Shown here piece after piece: positions 49,565 to 59,937 of a stretch of 64,000 nucleotides of DNA. Positions within the stretch are counted from its first letter, which is position 1. The number at the start of each line of letters is the position of its first letter. Source of the stretch: Martinezella dioscoreae (GTDB taxonomy: Bacteria > Pseudomonadota > Alphaproteobacteria > Rhizobiales > Rhizobiaceae); NCBI RefSeq assembly GCF_009176305.1, contig NZ_BLAJ01000004.1, positions 434,001 to 498,000 on the forward strand, given 5' to 3'. A model generated the notes under the pieces. It saw only the letters and a list, made by a program, of their open reading frames with translations, was not told the origin of the DNA and searched no databases. The translations under genes and the position numbers were made by a program.

Positions 49565-50434
49565 TTGAATACTCAAGCCGCCATTGTTCCTCGTCAACTT
49601 CATGTCGGATTGATCGGCGCCGGGATCGGCCGATCGTTGACGCCAGCCATGCATATGCGCGAAGGCGAGCATTGCGGCCTGTCCTATCGCTACGATCTCA
49701 TCGACCTCGACGTCCGTGGTCTCTCCGTATCGGACCTGCCGGCTCTCATCGATGAGGCCGAGGCGATGGGGTTTGCCGGCCTCAATATCACCCATCCTTG
49801 CAAGCAGGCGGCCGTCGCGCTGGTGGACGAGCTTTCGCCCGATGCCCAGACGCTGCGCTCCATCAACACGATCGTTTTTGATGGGCGGCGCAGGATCGGC
49901 CACAATACCGATTGGTGGGGATTTGCCGAAAGCTTTCGGCGCGGGCTGGCCGGGGGTTCACTCGACCATGTCGTGCAGCTGGGCGCGGGCGGCGCCGGCG
50001 TTGCCGTTGCGCATGCAATAGCTGAAATGGGCGCGCATTCCGTGGAGATATTCGATCTCGACCCTTCGCGTGCGCGGGCCCTCGTCGACCAGCTTCAGGC
50101 GGCACATGCCGCTTGCCGTTTCTCGGTCGGTCATGATCTTGCCACGGCACTGGATGTCGCCGATGGTCTGGTTCATGCAACACCAACCGGCATGGCCGCC
50201 CATCCTGGGCTGCCGCTCGATGCGCAACTTCTATCCGATCGTCTCTGGGTCGCGGAAATCGTCTATTTCCCGATCGAGACCGCGCTGGTGAAACGCGCCC
50301 GACAGACAGGGTGCCGTGTTCTCGACGGCGGCGGCATGGCGGTATTCCAGGCGGTGAAGGCTTTCGAACTCTTCACCGGCATCCGTCCGGCGGCCGAGCG
50401 TATGATGCAGCACTTCAATTCGCTGCGCGCCTAA
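49565..50434 (+). CDS. Shikimate dehydrogenase-like, catabolic
   Basis: A 289-residue shikimate/quinate dehydrogenase. The substrate-binding N-terminus is LIGAGIGRSLTPAMHMREGE. It continues with INITHPCKQAAV-type sequence (LNITHPCKQAAVALVDELS) holding the catalytic Lys, NTDWWGFAESF with the catalytic Asp, and the NAD(P)-binding LGAGGAGVAVAHAIAEMG. The Asp in FDLDPSRA at the end of the second strand favours NAD, as in catabolic members. The start is TTG 49565, decided by GGGAGGAAAGA. It would oxidise imported shikimate or quinate to the dehydro form used by the upstream dehydratase. The biosynthetic aroE is probably elsewhere. Confidence 0.86.
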   Translation: MNTQAAIVPRQLHVGLIGAGIGRSLTPAMHMREGEHCGLSYRYDLIDLDVRGLSVSDLPALIDEAEAMGFAGLNITHPCKQAAVALVDELSPDAQTLRSINTIVFDGRRRIGHNTDWWGFAESFRRGLAGGSLDHVVQLGAGGAGVAVAHAIAEMGAHSVEIFDLDPSRARALVDQLQAAHAACRFSVGHDLATALDVADGLVHATPTGMAAHPGLPLDAQLLSDRLWVAEIVYFPIETALVKRARQTGCRVLDGGGMAVFQAVKAFELFTGIRPAAERMMQHFNSLRA

Positions 50435-50470
50435 ACGCCGACCAATAATCGAAGAGCCTCGATCCCAAAA

Positions 50471-50504
50471 CTCCGGCGCCGAAGTTTCATCCTCTGCGCC
50501 GGAG
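50471..50504. terminator. Bidirectional terminator hairpin
   Basis: CTCCGGCGC (50471-50479) pairs perfectly over 9 bp with GCGCCGGAG (50496-50504) across a 16-base loop. It lies between the convergent shikimate dehydrogenase and beta-galactosidase genes, 36 bp from one stop and 15 bp from the other. Confidence 0.7.
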
Positions 50505-50519
50505 ACGTCACAAGTGATA

Positions 50520-52661
50520 TCAGACCGGTTGCTCGATCACCAATACGCCGTAGCCGGCAAGCTCGGTCGCGCCTGATATGGCTTTGCCCGTCAGCAGGTC
50601 GGTACCCGCCGGCAGATTGACGATCTTCGTTTCATGCTCGGTATTGAGCACGAACAGCAGCTTCCTGCCGCCACCTTCGCGCAGTGACACTTCGACGCCA
50701 TTAGGCATATCCTGCACCAGCGGCGCGGCAACATCGTTGCTGACGAGAAGCTCGCGAATGACCTCCGCGAGCGGCGCGGTGAGATAGGTGCCGAGGTAGT
50801 AGACCTGACCATTGCCATGCCGGCTGCGCGTCAGCATCGGCGTGCCTTCCAGGAAACGGTCGGACCAGCGGCCGATGATCTCGGTGTCGGCGGATGTCTC
50901 CAGCTTCTCGTAAAGGTGTCCGGCTTCCAGCTGACGATTGCCGATCGTATAGGCATATTTGCGCGAGGCCGAGGTTGCGGCCGGACGTGGCGACGGTTGG
51001 TGGCTGCCGATGCCGCCCTCGCGGAAACCGGTGAACAGTCCATCCGCTCCTGGAGCGGAGACAGGACCGAATTCATGGACACGCACGCCGGAAAGCTCCG
51101 CGAGCGCCTTGCCCGGTGCCTGGGTACGGATGATGTGATTGTTGTCGTCGCGAGTTCCGGTCATCGCCGACAGGATGAGCGTACCGCCATCGGCGACGAA
51201 CTTCTCCACGGCTTTCGACCACTCCTCCTTCCACATGACCCAATGGGGAACATAGAGGGCCTTGATGCGCGAGAGATCATCTTCCGGATGGATGAAGCCG
51301 CAGGCAATGCCGGCCTCATAGCATGCGCGGTGCAGATGGGCTGCATCCTGCATCGGGCTTGGCAGGCCGATCGCGTAGGTCTTGTAGGCTTCCTGATTAT
51401 CGAAATCCGCTCCGGCGATGGCAATATCCATGCGGACGGTCGTGCCGAGCAGCTTGTCCTCGATCTTGCGGATGTCGGATGCGAATTGCTTGGCTTCCTC
51501 GTAGCGACGGCGCGCAACGTCGTCATGGTCGATAATGCCGTTCCAGTAGATCTCGGCGCCGAAATGCGCCGGCCGCCAACGGAAGAACATCAGGCCGTCC
51601 GCGCCGCGCGATACCGAGGTCATCGCCATGCGGCGCATCTCGCCCGGCTCCGGCACGGAGGAGGAAAAGCCGGGCTGGCTGCCGAGGCCGGAGGCCTGTT
51701 CCGGGACGATGAAATTGCCGGAATAGGCGCGGCATTGGTCGAGATGGAAGGCCTGTGTAATCGCATGACCGCCGCCGCGACGCATTTCGTCATAGAGGAA
51801 CGGATAGATATCGAAGCCGATGAAATCGAGATCCTGGCCGAACTGGCCGCGGAAATCGATATCTACAAGGCCGCCGAGATTGTGGAAGATGAACCATGCG
51901 GGATTGGTCGCCCGCAGGATTTCGACCTGATCGTGCTGGAAGAGGGCCGTCGCGAAGGCGAGAAAGCGATGATAGTCCTGCACGTGACCAGGGCTGGAGA
52001 AGGACGGGTTCATCGGCTGTGGGAAGACGATCTGGTCGAAGGTCTGGTACGCCGTTGCCCAGAAGTCGCCGCCCCAGGCAAAATTCAGCGCGTCGATCGT
52101 TCCATATTTCGCGCGGCAGAACTTCTGGAACTCGATGAGTGCCGAGGGCGAATAGCTCTCGGAAGTCGTCGTGTTCAGCTCGTTATCCGTCTGCCAGCCG
52201 ATGACGTGAGGATTGTCCCGGTAGTGCTCGGCCATCGCACGGGTAATCCGTTGGCTGTGCCGGCGCAGCACCGGGCTCGTCGTGTCGCAATGCTGGCGCG
52301 ATCCATGGCTTGCCTGCCGGCCATTGGCATCGACGCGCAGGACTTCGGGGTACTTCGCAGTCAGCCAGCGCGGCGGCGTTGCCGTCGGCGTGCAGAGAAT
52401 GGTCTTGATGCCGTGCTTGGCCAGGCCGGCGATTGCCTTGTCGAAGAGCGAGAAGTCGAAATGGTCCTCATGCGGCTCCATGATATGCCAGGCGAATTCC
52501 GCCATGCGAACGGTGTTGAAACCGGCGGTCGCCATGCGTTCCGCATCGCGGTCCCAATAACTCTCGTCGACATGTTCGGGATAATGCGGCACGCCGACCA
52601 AGAAGCCGTCGAGATTGAGCGTCCGCCAGACGGATAGCGGCTTTCTTTCCAAAACTTTCAT
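50520..52661 (-). CDS. GH42 beta-galactosidase
   Basis: A 713-residue cytoplasmic glycoside hydrolase of family 42. The acid/base Glu161 is in GWQTDNELN and the nucleophile Glu321 in FIVPEQASG. VPHYPEHVDESYWDRDAERM, TPTATPPRWL and the trimerisation domain (from about 400, with YVPHWVMWKEEWSKAVEKFV) complete the family layout. It cleaves beta-galactosides such as short galacto-oligosaccharides or arabinogalactan fragments. It is the last gene of the sugar-importer operon, 17 bp after the ATPase gene, and has no signal peptide, so its substrate must be imported. Confidence 0.9.
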   Translation of the reverse strand: MKVLERKPLSVWRTLNLDGFLVGVPHYPEHVDESYWDRDAERMATAGFNTVRMAEFAWHIMEPHEDHFDFSLFDKAIAGLAKHGIKTILCTPTATPPRWLTAKYPEVLRVDANGRQASHGSRQHCDTTSPVLRRHSQRITRAMAEHYRDNPHVIGWQTDNELNTTTSESYSPSALIEFQKFCRAKYGTIDALNFAWGGDFWATAYQTFDQIVFPQPMNPSFSSPGHVQDYHRFLAFATALFQHDQVEILRATNPAWFIFHNLGGLVDIDFRGQFGQDLDFIGFDIYPFLYDEMRRGGGHAITQAFHLDQCRAYSGNFIVPEQASGLGSQPGFSSSVPEPGEMRRMAMTSVSRGADGLMFFRWRPAHFGAEIYWNGIIDHDDVARRRYEEAKQFASDIRKIEDKLLGTTVRMDIAIAGADFDNQEAYKTYAIGLPSPMQDAAHLHRACYEAGIACGFIHPEDDLSRIKALYVPHWVMWKEEWSKAVEKFVADGGTLILSAMTGTRDDNNHIIRTQAPGKALAELSGVRVHEFGPVSAPGADGLFTGFREGGIGSHQPSPRPAATSASRKYAYTIGNRQLEAGHLYEKLETSADTEIIGRWSDRFLEGTPMLTRSRHGNGQVYYLGTYLTAPLAEVIRELLVSNDVAAPLVQDMPNGVEVSLREGGGRKLLFVLNTEHETKIVNLPAGTDLLTGKAISGATELAGYGVLVIEQPV

Positions 52662-52678
52662 GAGGTCACAAGCTTTCT

Positions 52679-53830
<1,152 letters not shown>

Positions 53831-53869
53831 GAGTGATACTCCAAATCTGTTCGCGCGGTATGGGACATG

Positions 53870-54721
53870 TCAGCCCTTGACGGCGCCCATGGTCAGGCCC
53901 GCGATGAAATGTTTCTGCATCAGGAAGAACATCAGGACCGGTGGGACGGCGACGAACAAGGTTGCCGCCGCCACGATATTCCAGGCGGAGGTCCACTCGC
54001 CTCTGAGATTGTTCAGGCCCGCCGTTACCGGTTTCACGACATCGCTCTGGGTGAGCACGATCGCCCAGAAGTAATCGTTCCAGACGAAGGTGAAGATCAG
54101 GATCGCAAGGGCTGCCAGCGCCGGCCGCATCAGCGGTATGACGACATGGCGCATCGTCTGCCAGGGGGACGCGCCTTCCGCGCGCGCGGCCTGAAACAAT
54201 TCGTCGGGCAGAGCCGCTATGAAATTGCGCATGAACAGGGTGGCAAAGCCGGTCTGGAAGGCGACATGGAAGATGATCAATGCGAAATAGGTGTCGTAGA
54301 GGCCAACCGAGACCATGAGATCGCGCACCGGGATCATCATGATCTGCGCGGGCAGGAAGTTGCCGCCAACGAAGAGCGAGAAGAGCAGGGCGTTGCCGCG
54401 AAAATTATAGCGCGCGAGCACATAGCCGGTCAGCGTCGAGAATAGGAGAACCAGCAGCACCGAAGGCAGCGTGATGATGAGGCTATTGATGAAATAGCCC
54501 CACATGTTCGTCTGCTGGAAGACCGCCTGGAAATTCTCGACGAGATTGACGTGCTCGGGCCATGTCCAGTATTTGCCGGCCATGATTTCATCGGCCGTCT
54601 TGGATGCGGTCAACATGACCGCGAAGAGGGGCAGCAGCCAGAGGATCAGGATCAGGCCGACGAAGCCGGCATAAAGGCCGCGAAGTACGGGCTTTTCTTC
54701 GGGGATGGGGCGAGGATACAT
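53870..54721 (-). CDS. Sugar ABC transporter permease (MalG type)
   Basis: A 283-residue permease with six hydrophobic segments. The EAA loop is PDELFQAARAEGASPWQTMR with HVVIPLMRPAL. Its ATG at 54721 overlaps the stop of the partner permease gene by one base (TGATG), so the start is certain and translation coupled. Members of this class import oligosaccharides or glycerol-phosphate-like compounds; the GH42 gene suggests galactosides. Confidence 0.88.
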   Translation of the reverse strand: MYPRPIPEEKPVLRGLYAGFVGLILILWLLPLFAVMLTASKTADEIMAGKYWTWPEHVNLVENFQAVFQQTNMWGYFINSLIITLPSVLLVLLFSTLTGYVLARYNFRGNALLFSLFVGGNFLPAQIMMIPVRDLMVSVGLYDTYFALIIFHVAFQTGFATLFMRNFIAALPDELFQAARAEGASPWQTMRHVVIPLMRPALAALAILIFTFVWNDYFWAIVLTQSDVVKPVTAGLNNLRGEWTSAWNIVAAATLFVAVPPVLMFFLMQKHFIAGLTMGAVKG

Positions 54722-55596
54722 CAGCGTGTCTCCCGTTCCATGCGCACCATGACGCGCAGATACCAGCTGATGAAAACGATCATGATTGCAAAGAGGACGG
54801 TGGCGATCGCCGCGCCGTAGCCAAAACGATAGGAGAAGATCGACTGCTCGTACATCTGATAGGCCAGCACCTCCGACGAGCCGAAGGGCCCGCCTGATGT
54901 CATTACCGCGATCATGTCGAAGGATCGCAAGGCGCCGACAACGGTCACGGCAAGAGCGATGAAACCCACCTGGCGCAATTGCGGCAGGACGACGTGCCAG
55001 AGCATGTTCCAGCCGCGCGCACCATCGACACGTCCGGCCCCGATGATATCGGAACTCAGATTGTTGAGGCCGGCGAGAAAGAGCACCATGCAAAAGGCGA
55101 TCTGTGGCCAGAGCGCGGCGGCAACCACGGCGAAGGTGACGAAATGCTCATCGGCGAGCAGGGCAGGCGCCGTCGCGCCGAAGAGATTGAAGATCAGCGC
55201 AAGAAGCCCGTAATTCGGATCATAGACCCAGCCGAATACGACACCGACGGTGACCGTGGCGAGTACGAGCGGAATGAAGAAGAGCGACTTCAAGATCCGC
55301 ATGCCGGCGATCTGCTGGTTGGCGAGCAGTGCCAGCGCCAGCCCAAGCGGCGGCGCCGCCATGAACATGACGAGCCAGATGATGTTGTTCTTCAGCGAGA
55401 CGTAGAATTGCGGGTCGGCAAAAAGCTCGGAATAGTTTGCCAATCCCACCCAGCTCTTCTGTCCGACGCCGTCCCAATCGAAGAAGGAAATCCAGATCGA
55501 TTGGATCGAGGAAGCGATGATGATCGTTCCGAATAGGATGCATCCCGGCACGATGAAGAGGACAGGCGTCAGCCAGTTCCTGTGTTTTTTCCACAT
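54721..55596 (-). CDS. Sugar ABC transporter permease (MalF type)
   Basis: A 291-residue permease with six hydrophobic segments, starting WKKHRNWLTPVLFIVPGCIL. The EAA-like loop is SSDIIGAGRVDGARGWNMLW with HVVLPQLRQVGF. It pairs with the MalG-type subunit encoded next. The gene lies 89 bp downstream of the binding-protein gene, which is usual for these operons. Confidence 0.88.
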   Translation of the reverse strand: MWKKHRNWLTPVLFIVPGCILFGTIIIASSIQSIWISFFDWDGVGQKSWVGLANYSELFADPQFYVSLKNNIIWLVMFMAAPPLGLALALLANQQIAGMRILKSLFFIPLVLATVTVGVVFGWVYDPNYGLLALIFNLFGATAPALLADEHFVTFAVVAAALWPQIAFCMVLFLAGLNNLSSDIIGAGRVDGARGWNMLWHVVLPQLRQVGFIALAVTVVGALRSFDMIAVMTSGGPFGSSEVLAYQMYEQSIFSYRFGYGAAIATVLFAIMIVFISWYLRVMVRMERETR

Positions 55597-55685
55597 GGCT
55601 CAGACTTTTTGGTTCGATAATTCAAGGCACGCGCGGCGGGGTGAGGGCTTAAAGCCGATGCCCGCCGCGCCTTGGTCCGGGAGGA

Positions 55686-56963
55686 CTATTTGAAAATGCG
55701 CGCGCGCGTCTTTTCGAGCCGCGCCAGGATCTGGTCGCGACGCTCGGGCTTGACCGTGAATTCCTGGAAGCCCTTCATGCCGTCCTGCGCCATGTCCGGG
55801 TCGGTGTCACGGTCATAATATTGCGCCGTTCCCTTCACGCTCCTGAGCGACTCCACGGCGATGTTGACCAAGGGGTCCTTGCTGGGTGGGCAATCGTTGC
55901 GCGGCGGAATGGTGCCTTCGGCTTCGAGGAATGCGCTGAGATTGTCAGGCTGATAAAAGTAAGCAAGGAAATCACGCGCACCCTGCCGGTTCTTCGCCTT
56001 GGCCGGGATATGCACGGAGTTGACCGAGAAATCCTCGTAGCGTTCGACACCGGAGACGATTTCCGGGAAGGGAGCGAAGGCGATCTGGCCCTCGTCGCCT
56101 GCCGGGAAGGCGGACTTGATGAAGCCTCCAAGGTCCATCATCGCGGCCTTCTTCTGCGCCAGGGCCGCGCCTGCCTGTTCCCAGCCGAAGGACGGCGCGT
56201 TGGCGGAGAAGAAATTGGCCCTGATAAGCTCTTCCCATTTGTCGAAGACCGGCTTCAGCATCGGGTCGGTATAGGCGATCTTGCCTTCCATCAGCGCAAG
56301 GTGCTTGTCGAGACCGTTGATGCGCAGGTTCATGTGATCGAACCAGCCTCCGGTCGGCCAGAGTTCCTTCGTACCCATGCTGATCGGGGTCATGCCGGCG
56401 GATTTCGCCGCCTCGCCGAATTTCAAGAATTCGTCCCAGTTCTTGGGCGCCGTCCAGCCCTTCTCGGCGAAAACATCCTTGCGATAGAAAAGTCCCCAGA
56501 GAATGCCGCCAAGCGGCAGACCGTACTGCTTGCCGTTGACGGTGACGGCCGTCATGGTAGCGCCGAGCTTATCGCTATAGCCTTCCTTGGCAAACAGGTC
56601 GGAAATGTCGTCGAACAGTCCGCGATCGACAAATGCCTTCATGCGATTGCCGGAGAACCAGAAGCAGATATCCGGGGCGCCGACGACGAGGTAACTGCGG
56701 ATGGCCGTCTTGTGAGCCTCGTGATCCATATTGTTGATGGTGACTTTCGTCCCCGTCTTCTTGGTAAAATCGGCCGCGATGCGGTCAAGGACGGCGCGCT
56801 GATCGGCATTGCCGATATCCGAAATGATCGTCACCTCGCCGCCATTGGCAATTGCCGGCCGATAAAGCGCCGTGGCGGCCAGGGCAGCGCCCGTGCCGAT
56901 CATGAACTGGCGCCGAGACGCCCTGATTGCATTGACGAGTGAAAGTTCGTTCTTCGACGCCAT
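55686..56963 (-). CDS. Sugar ABC transporter substrate-binding protein
   Basis: A 425-residue periplasmic protein (SBP_bac_1 fold) with a Tat-like signal (RASRRQFMIGTGAALAATAL, cut near IANG). Fold markers are VLDRIAADFTKKTGTKVTIN, YGLPLGGILWGLFYRKDVFA and GWTAPKNWDEFLKFGEAAKS. Aromatic residues such as W187-region and FYQPDNLSAF are typical of sugar binders. ATG 56963 follows GGGAGGAAAAAG. It is the first gene of the operon, divergent from the ROK regulator gene. Likely ligand: a beta-galactoside, inferred from the GH42 gene. Confidence 0.88.
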   Translation of the reverse strand: MASKNELSLVNAIRASRRQFMIGTGAALAATALYRPAIANGGEVTIISDIGNADQRAVLDRIAADFTKKTGTKVTINNMDHEAHKTAIRSYLVVGAPDICFWFSGNRMKAFVDRGLFDDISDLFAKEGYSDKLGATMTAVTVNGKQYGLPLGGILWGLFYRKDVFAEKGWTAPKNWDEFLKFGEAAKSAGMTPISMGTKELWPTGGWFDHMNLRINGLDKHLALMEGKIAYTDPMLKPVFDKWEELIRANFFSANAPSFGWEQAGAALAQKKAAMMDLGGFIKSAFPAGDEGQIAFAPFPEIVSGVERYEDFSVNSVHIPAKAKNRQGARDFLAYFYQPDNLSAFLEAEGTIPPRNDCPPSKDPLVNIAVESLRSVKGTAQYYDRDTDPDMAQDGMKGFQEFTVKPERRDQILARLEKTRARIFK

Positions 56964-57133
56964 CTTTTTCCTCCCGAGGCACATCAAATTCCAGGCCCGC
57001 CCACCGACGTGAGCAGCCACTAACCTTCAGAAACTACGCAATAAACCGGCAATTCCGCTTGTGCTGATACAAGCAGACATTCCTCCATTGCCATGCGCTA
57101 TTGCATACCGTATCTTCCAGGAAGCAACAATAG

Positions 57134-57155
57134 TTAATTTACAAAATAAATTTAA
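57134..57155. promoter_or_regulatory. Candidate ROK operator
   Basis: TTAATTTA (57134-57141) and TAAATTTAA (57147-57155) are near-inverted AT-rich half-sites about 10 bases before the ROK start. ROK repressors such as XylR and NagC bind AT-rich inverted repeats of this style. The site is in the 201-bp divergent region and could serve both genes. The match is imperfect. Confidence 0.35.
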
Positions 57156-57164
57156 AGGATCACC

Positions 57165-58310
57165 GTGCGCGGCAACCCTAGTACCTCCCGAGCCCTCAAC
57201 CGGCGGCTCATCCTGAACCTGCTGCGTAATCGCGGAGCGATGCCGCGCGCCGAAATCGCCACCGTGACGGGCCTCAGCCCGGCGGCCGTGACTTTCGTGG
57301 TCACGGAGCTGGTCGAGGAGGGGCTTGTCATCGAGGGAAAAGCGCAGACAGGTGCCACGGGTCGGCGGCCTGTGCCGGTCGATATTAATTATGATGGTCA
57401 TCTGGCTGTCGGCTTCAAGCTTCGCCACGACAGCATCGATTGTGTCCTGACCGATCTCGCCACGACGCCGATCGCCTCCTTCGATATGCCTGTGCCGGAT
57501 ACGCGACCGGAAACAATGGTCGAGGCGATTGCGACGGCCATCCCGAAGCTTCTTGCCGATGCTGGCCGCACCGGTTTGCCGGTCATGGGGGTCGGCGTTT
57601 CCATCCCCGGCGAGGTGGACGCGGTCAACGGCATCTGCGTCCAGAGCCCGCGCTTCGGTTGGCGCAATCTTGCTTTTCCCGAACTGCTGCGTGAGCGGGT
57701 CCATGTTCCGGTCTGGATCGACGACGATATCAGCGCCTTCACCGTCGCGCAGCGGCTCTTCGGCGCGGGCCGCAATTACAGCAATTTCGCGACGATCGCC
57801 GTTGGCACCGGCGTCGGGTCATCACTCGTTATGGGTGGGGAAATCTATCACGGAAGCCATGGCCTGGCCGGAAAGCTCGGCCACATCATCACTGTTCCCG
57901 GCGGACGTCTTTGCGAATGCGGGAGAAGGGGCTGCCTTCAGGCGCACACAGCCGAGGCCGCGATGATCGAAGACTGGGGCCGACAAAGAGGCGCAAAGGC
58001 CAATCGCGATGAATTCGCAGCCGCGATTGATAGCCGCGATCCGGCGGCTCTCCAGGTCATGGCAGAGGCGGGGGAGCTGATCGGGCGCCATCTGGCCGAT
58101 CTGGTGAACCTGTTCGATCCCGAGGTCCTCATCGCGGGCGGCGAAGCCATGCAGTTTGGCGAGGCGATTCTTGAGCCGATCCGCCGTTCGATGGCAAAAT
58201 ATGTCTTCTTGAATACGCCGGAATTACTTCCTGACTGGGTGCCAGGCTCCTGGGCGCGGGGCGCCGCAGCTCTGGCGACCCAGCATTTCTTTGATCTGGA
58301 CGTTGAATGA
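57165..58310 (+). CDS. ROK-family transcriptional regulator
   Basis: A 381-residue repressor-type ROK protein. The N-terminal winged helix (about 10-65) reads RRLILNLLRNRGAMPRAEIA, then TVTGLSPAAVTFVVTELVEE. The sugar-kinase-like body has GVGVSIPGEVDAVNG, IAVGTGVGSSLVMGGEIYHG, the effector-binding GKLGHI and the zinc motif CECGRRGCLQ. The start is GTG 57165 behind AAAGGATCACC. It is divergent from the importer/GH42 operon and probably controls it in response to a sugar. Confidence 0.87.
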   Translation: MRGNPSTSRALNRRLILNLLRNRGAMPRAEIATVTGLSPAAVTFVVTELVEEGLVIEGKAQTGATGRRPVPVDINYDGHLAVGFKLRHDSIDCVLTDLATTPIASFDMPVPDTRPETMVEAIATAIPKLLADAGRTGLPVMGVGVSIPGEVDAVNGICVQSPRFGWRNLAFPELLRERVHVPVWIDDDISAFTVAQRLFGAGRNYSNFATIAVGTGVGSSLVMGGEIYHGSHGLAGKLGHIITVPGGRLCECGRRGCLQAHTAEAAMIEDWGRQRGAKANRDEFAAAIDSRDPAALQVMAEAGELIGRHLADLVNLFDPEVLIAGGEAMQFGEAILEPIRRSMAKYVFLNTPELLPDWVPGSWARGAAALATQHFFDLDVE

Positions 58311-58444
58311 TACCGCTGCGCGCATGATCCGCATATGCGCACCATGTCGCCAAGATCGCCTGCCTGAGGCGCGGCTCGCTCCTCATCGGGAGCATCCTTG
58401 GTGGATGCCGGCAGCCATTGTCACGTCACGTTTCGACGGCTGCT

Positions 58445-59431
58445 TCAGGCATGCGCGCGACGCAACTCCTTGGGAGATTGTCCGTAGAGCCGGCGAAAGA
58501 GCCTAGCAAAATGAGACGCGCTATCGAAGCCGACCTCCAGTGCGATTTCAATGAGCGGAGCCTCTGTCTGGAGAACCAGCTGCTTGGCCCGTTCCATGCG
58601 AATACGGGTGTAGACGACGCCGGGAGAGGTTTTCATTTCCTCGGTGAACAGACGTTCAAGCTGCCGTCGGGACAGTCCGACCGATGCGGCAAGATCTTCG
58701 GTCGGCACCACGTCCTCGATATGGCTTTCCATGGTAATCAGCACGGCCTTCAGGCGTGGGTCCTGACATTCGATCGCGAGCGGCTTGCGCGGTTGGATAT
58801 CCAGCCCGGATCGAGCGCGCTCAATCTGCAGCACTTCAAGCGCGTTTCGCTCGGCGTCCCGGCTGATGTGTCGTCTGACGAGAAAGGCGGCCATATCGGC
58901 GGCGCTGCTTCCGCCGGCGCATGATCCGCGGCTCCGGTCGAGATTGAACAGGCGATCAGAGCGAACGGGGTTCTCGGGGAATTGCTCCCGATAGGCCTGA
59001 TAATGCAGCCAGCTGACGCAGGTCTGGTGTGTTTTCATCAAGCCAAGGCGTGCCAAGATGAACGTGCCGGTGCAGACCCCGATCAGCGGGATCTTCTGAG
59101 CCGCGGCCTTCTTCAGATAATCGGAAGTCTGCTGATCGATCGTGATGTCGGCATTCAAGAGTCCGCCGACGACGACAATGTAATGGAATTCCTTTGGGTC
59201 GATAAAGTCCGACGTCGGTGCGACCTGAACACCGCAGCTCGATGTGATGAGATGCCGGGTGCTACCCAATACCTGCCAGTCGGCCAGCACCCTGCCGGAT
59301 TTATCGGCTTCGTCGCTCGCCAATCTCAGCGTATCCACGAACAGGGCGAAGGCGGAAAGCGTAAATGATCGCGCGAGGATGAATCCGACCTTCAAGGGAT
59401 CGTGCTTAGCTTCTTGTTTGACGGATTTCAT
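58445..59431 (-). CDS. GlxA-family AraC-type transcriptional regulator
   Basis: A 328-residue regulator. The N-terminal DJ-1/PfpI-like domain (about 12-190) has FTLSAFALFVDTLRLASDEA, YIVVVGGLLN and the elbow GVCTGTFILARLG. The C-terminal AraC domain (about 225-325) has LAASVGLSRRQLERLFTEEM and IALEVGFDSASHFARLFRRL. Proteins of this type control amine, choline or proline-derivative catabolism. The next locus is the 3' stub of a proline racemase-family gene on the same strand, so this regulator may be all that is left of such a cluster. Confidence 0.85.
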   Translation of the reverse strand: MKSVKQEAKHDPLKVGFILARSFTLSAFALFVDTLRLASDEADKSGRVLADWQVLGSTRHLITSSCGVQVAPTSDFIDPKEFHYIVVVGGLLNADITIDQQTSDYLKKAAAQKIPLIGVCTGTFILARLGLMKTHQTCVSWLHYQAYREQFPENPVRSDRLFNLDRSRGSCAGGSSAADMAAFLVRRHISRDAERNALEVLQIERARSGLDIQPRKPLAIECQDPRLKAVLITMESHIEDVVPTEDLAASVGLSRRQLERLFTEEMKTSPGVVYTRIRMERAKQLVLQTEAPLIEIALEVGFDSASHFARLFRRLYGQSPKELRRAHA

Positions 59432-59457
59432 GCAATGCCTCGACGGACAGACCTCTT

Positions 59458-59625
59458 CTATTTGATCTGGAAACCATAGGCCAAAGGATCTCGATCGTCG
59501 ACGAAGATCGTATTGTGGCCGATGATCCGCGCCCAGCCCCCGACGCTAGGCCTGATGTCGCGGAAATCTCCGATTTCAACGTCGGACTCTATGTATGCTT
59601 CGAATACCGTGCAGATATCGGTGGC
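59458..59625 (-). pseudogene. 3' stub of a proline racemase/hydroxyproline epimerase-family gene
   Basis: The minus-strand frame encodes ATDICTVFEAYIESDVEIGD, then IRPSVGGWARIIGHNTIFVD, then DRDPLAYGFQIK and a TAG stop at 59460-59458. This is the conserved C-terminus of the proline racemase family (4-hydroxyproline epimerase and trans-3-hydroxyproline dehydratase). There is no start codon and no N-terminal catalytic Cys. The frame is fused at its 5' side to the stop codon of the small membrane protein gene at 59626. A deletion most likely joined the two and removed the rest of the gene. Confidence 0.75.
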
Positions 59626-59937
59626 TCAGTGGTACCCCGTAAACTGGAGATAAGCCGCAAGGCTGACGGCGGAAAGCGCCACAATGGCAGCGGGGTGGGA
59701 AAGGCTCTTGCTGATGGCCGCGAGCAGCAGGCCGAGCAAGACGATGGCACTTCCCAGTAACGGCCCCTTATCGGCAAAGGACAATGCAAGGGCCGTCAGG
59801 CTGACTGCCGCCGCGACCATCGTAACCGGCATCTGGTTTTGAAGGCTGTCACCGCGGCTTGCGAAGGTCAGCAGAAACCTGTTCCAGCTCAAGCCGAGGG
59901 AAATGCTCAAAAGTAGCGGCAGGAGAATGGACAGCAT
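59626..59937 (-). CDS. Small integral membrane protein
   Basis: A 103-residue very hydrophobic protein with about four membrane segments: MLSILLPLLLSISLGLSWN, MPVTMVAAAVSLTALALSFA, LLGSAIVLLGLLLAAI and AAIVALSAVSLAAYLQF. No family recognised. The start may be ATG 59937 or an upstream in-frame codon at 59982. Its stop directly abuts the proline racemase-family stub in the same frame, so its own original C-terminus may have been altered by that junction. Confidence 0.5.
   Translation of the reverse strand: MLSILLPLLLSISLGLSWNRFLLTFASRGDSLQNQMPVTMVAAAVSLTALALSFADKGPLLGSAIVLLGLLLAAISKSLSHPAAIVALSAVSLAAYLQFTGYH

Noticed and set aside
50817..52637. Long plus-strand open frame (606 codons) opposite the GH42 gene
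   Set aside because: The minus strand encodes a complete GH42 enzyme with both catalytic Glu residues. The opposite frame is a GC-skew shadow.
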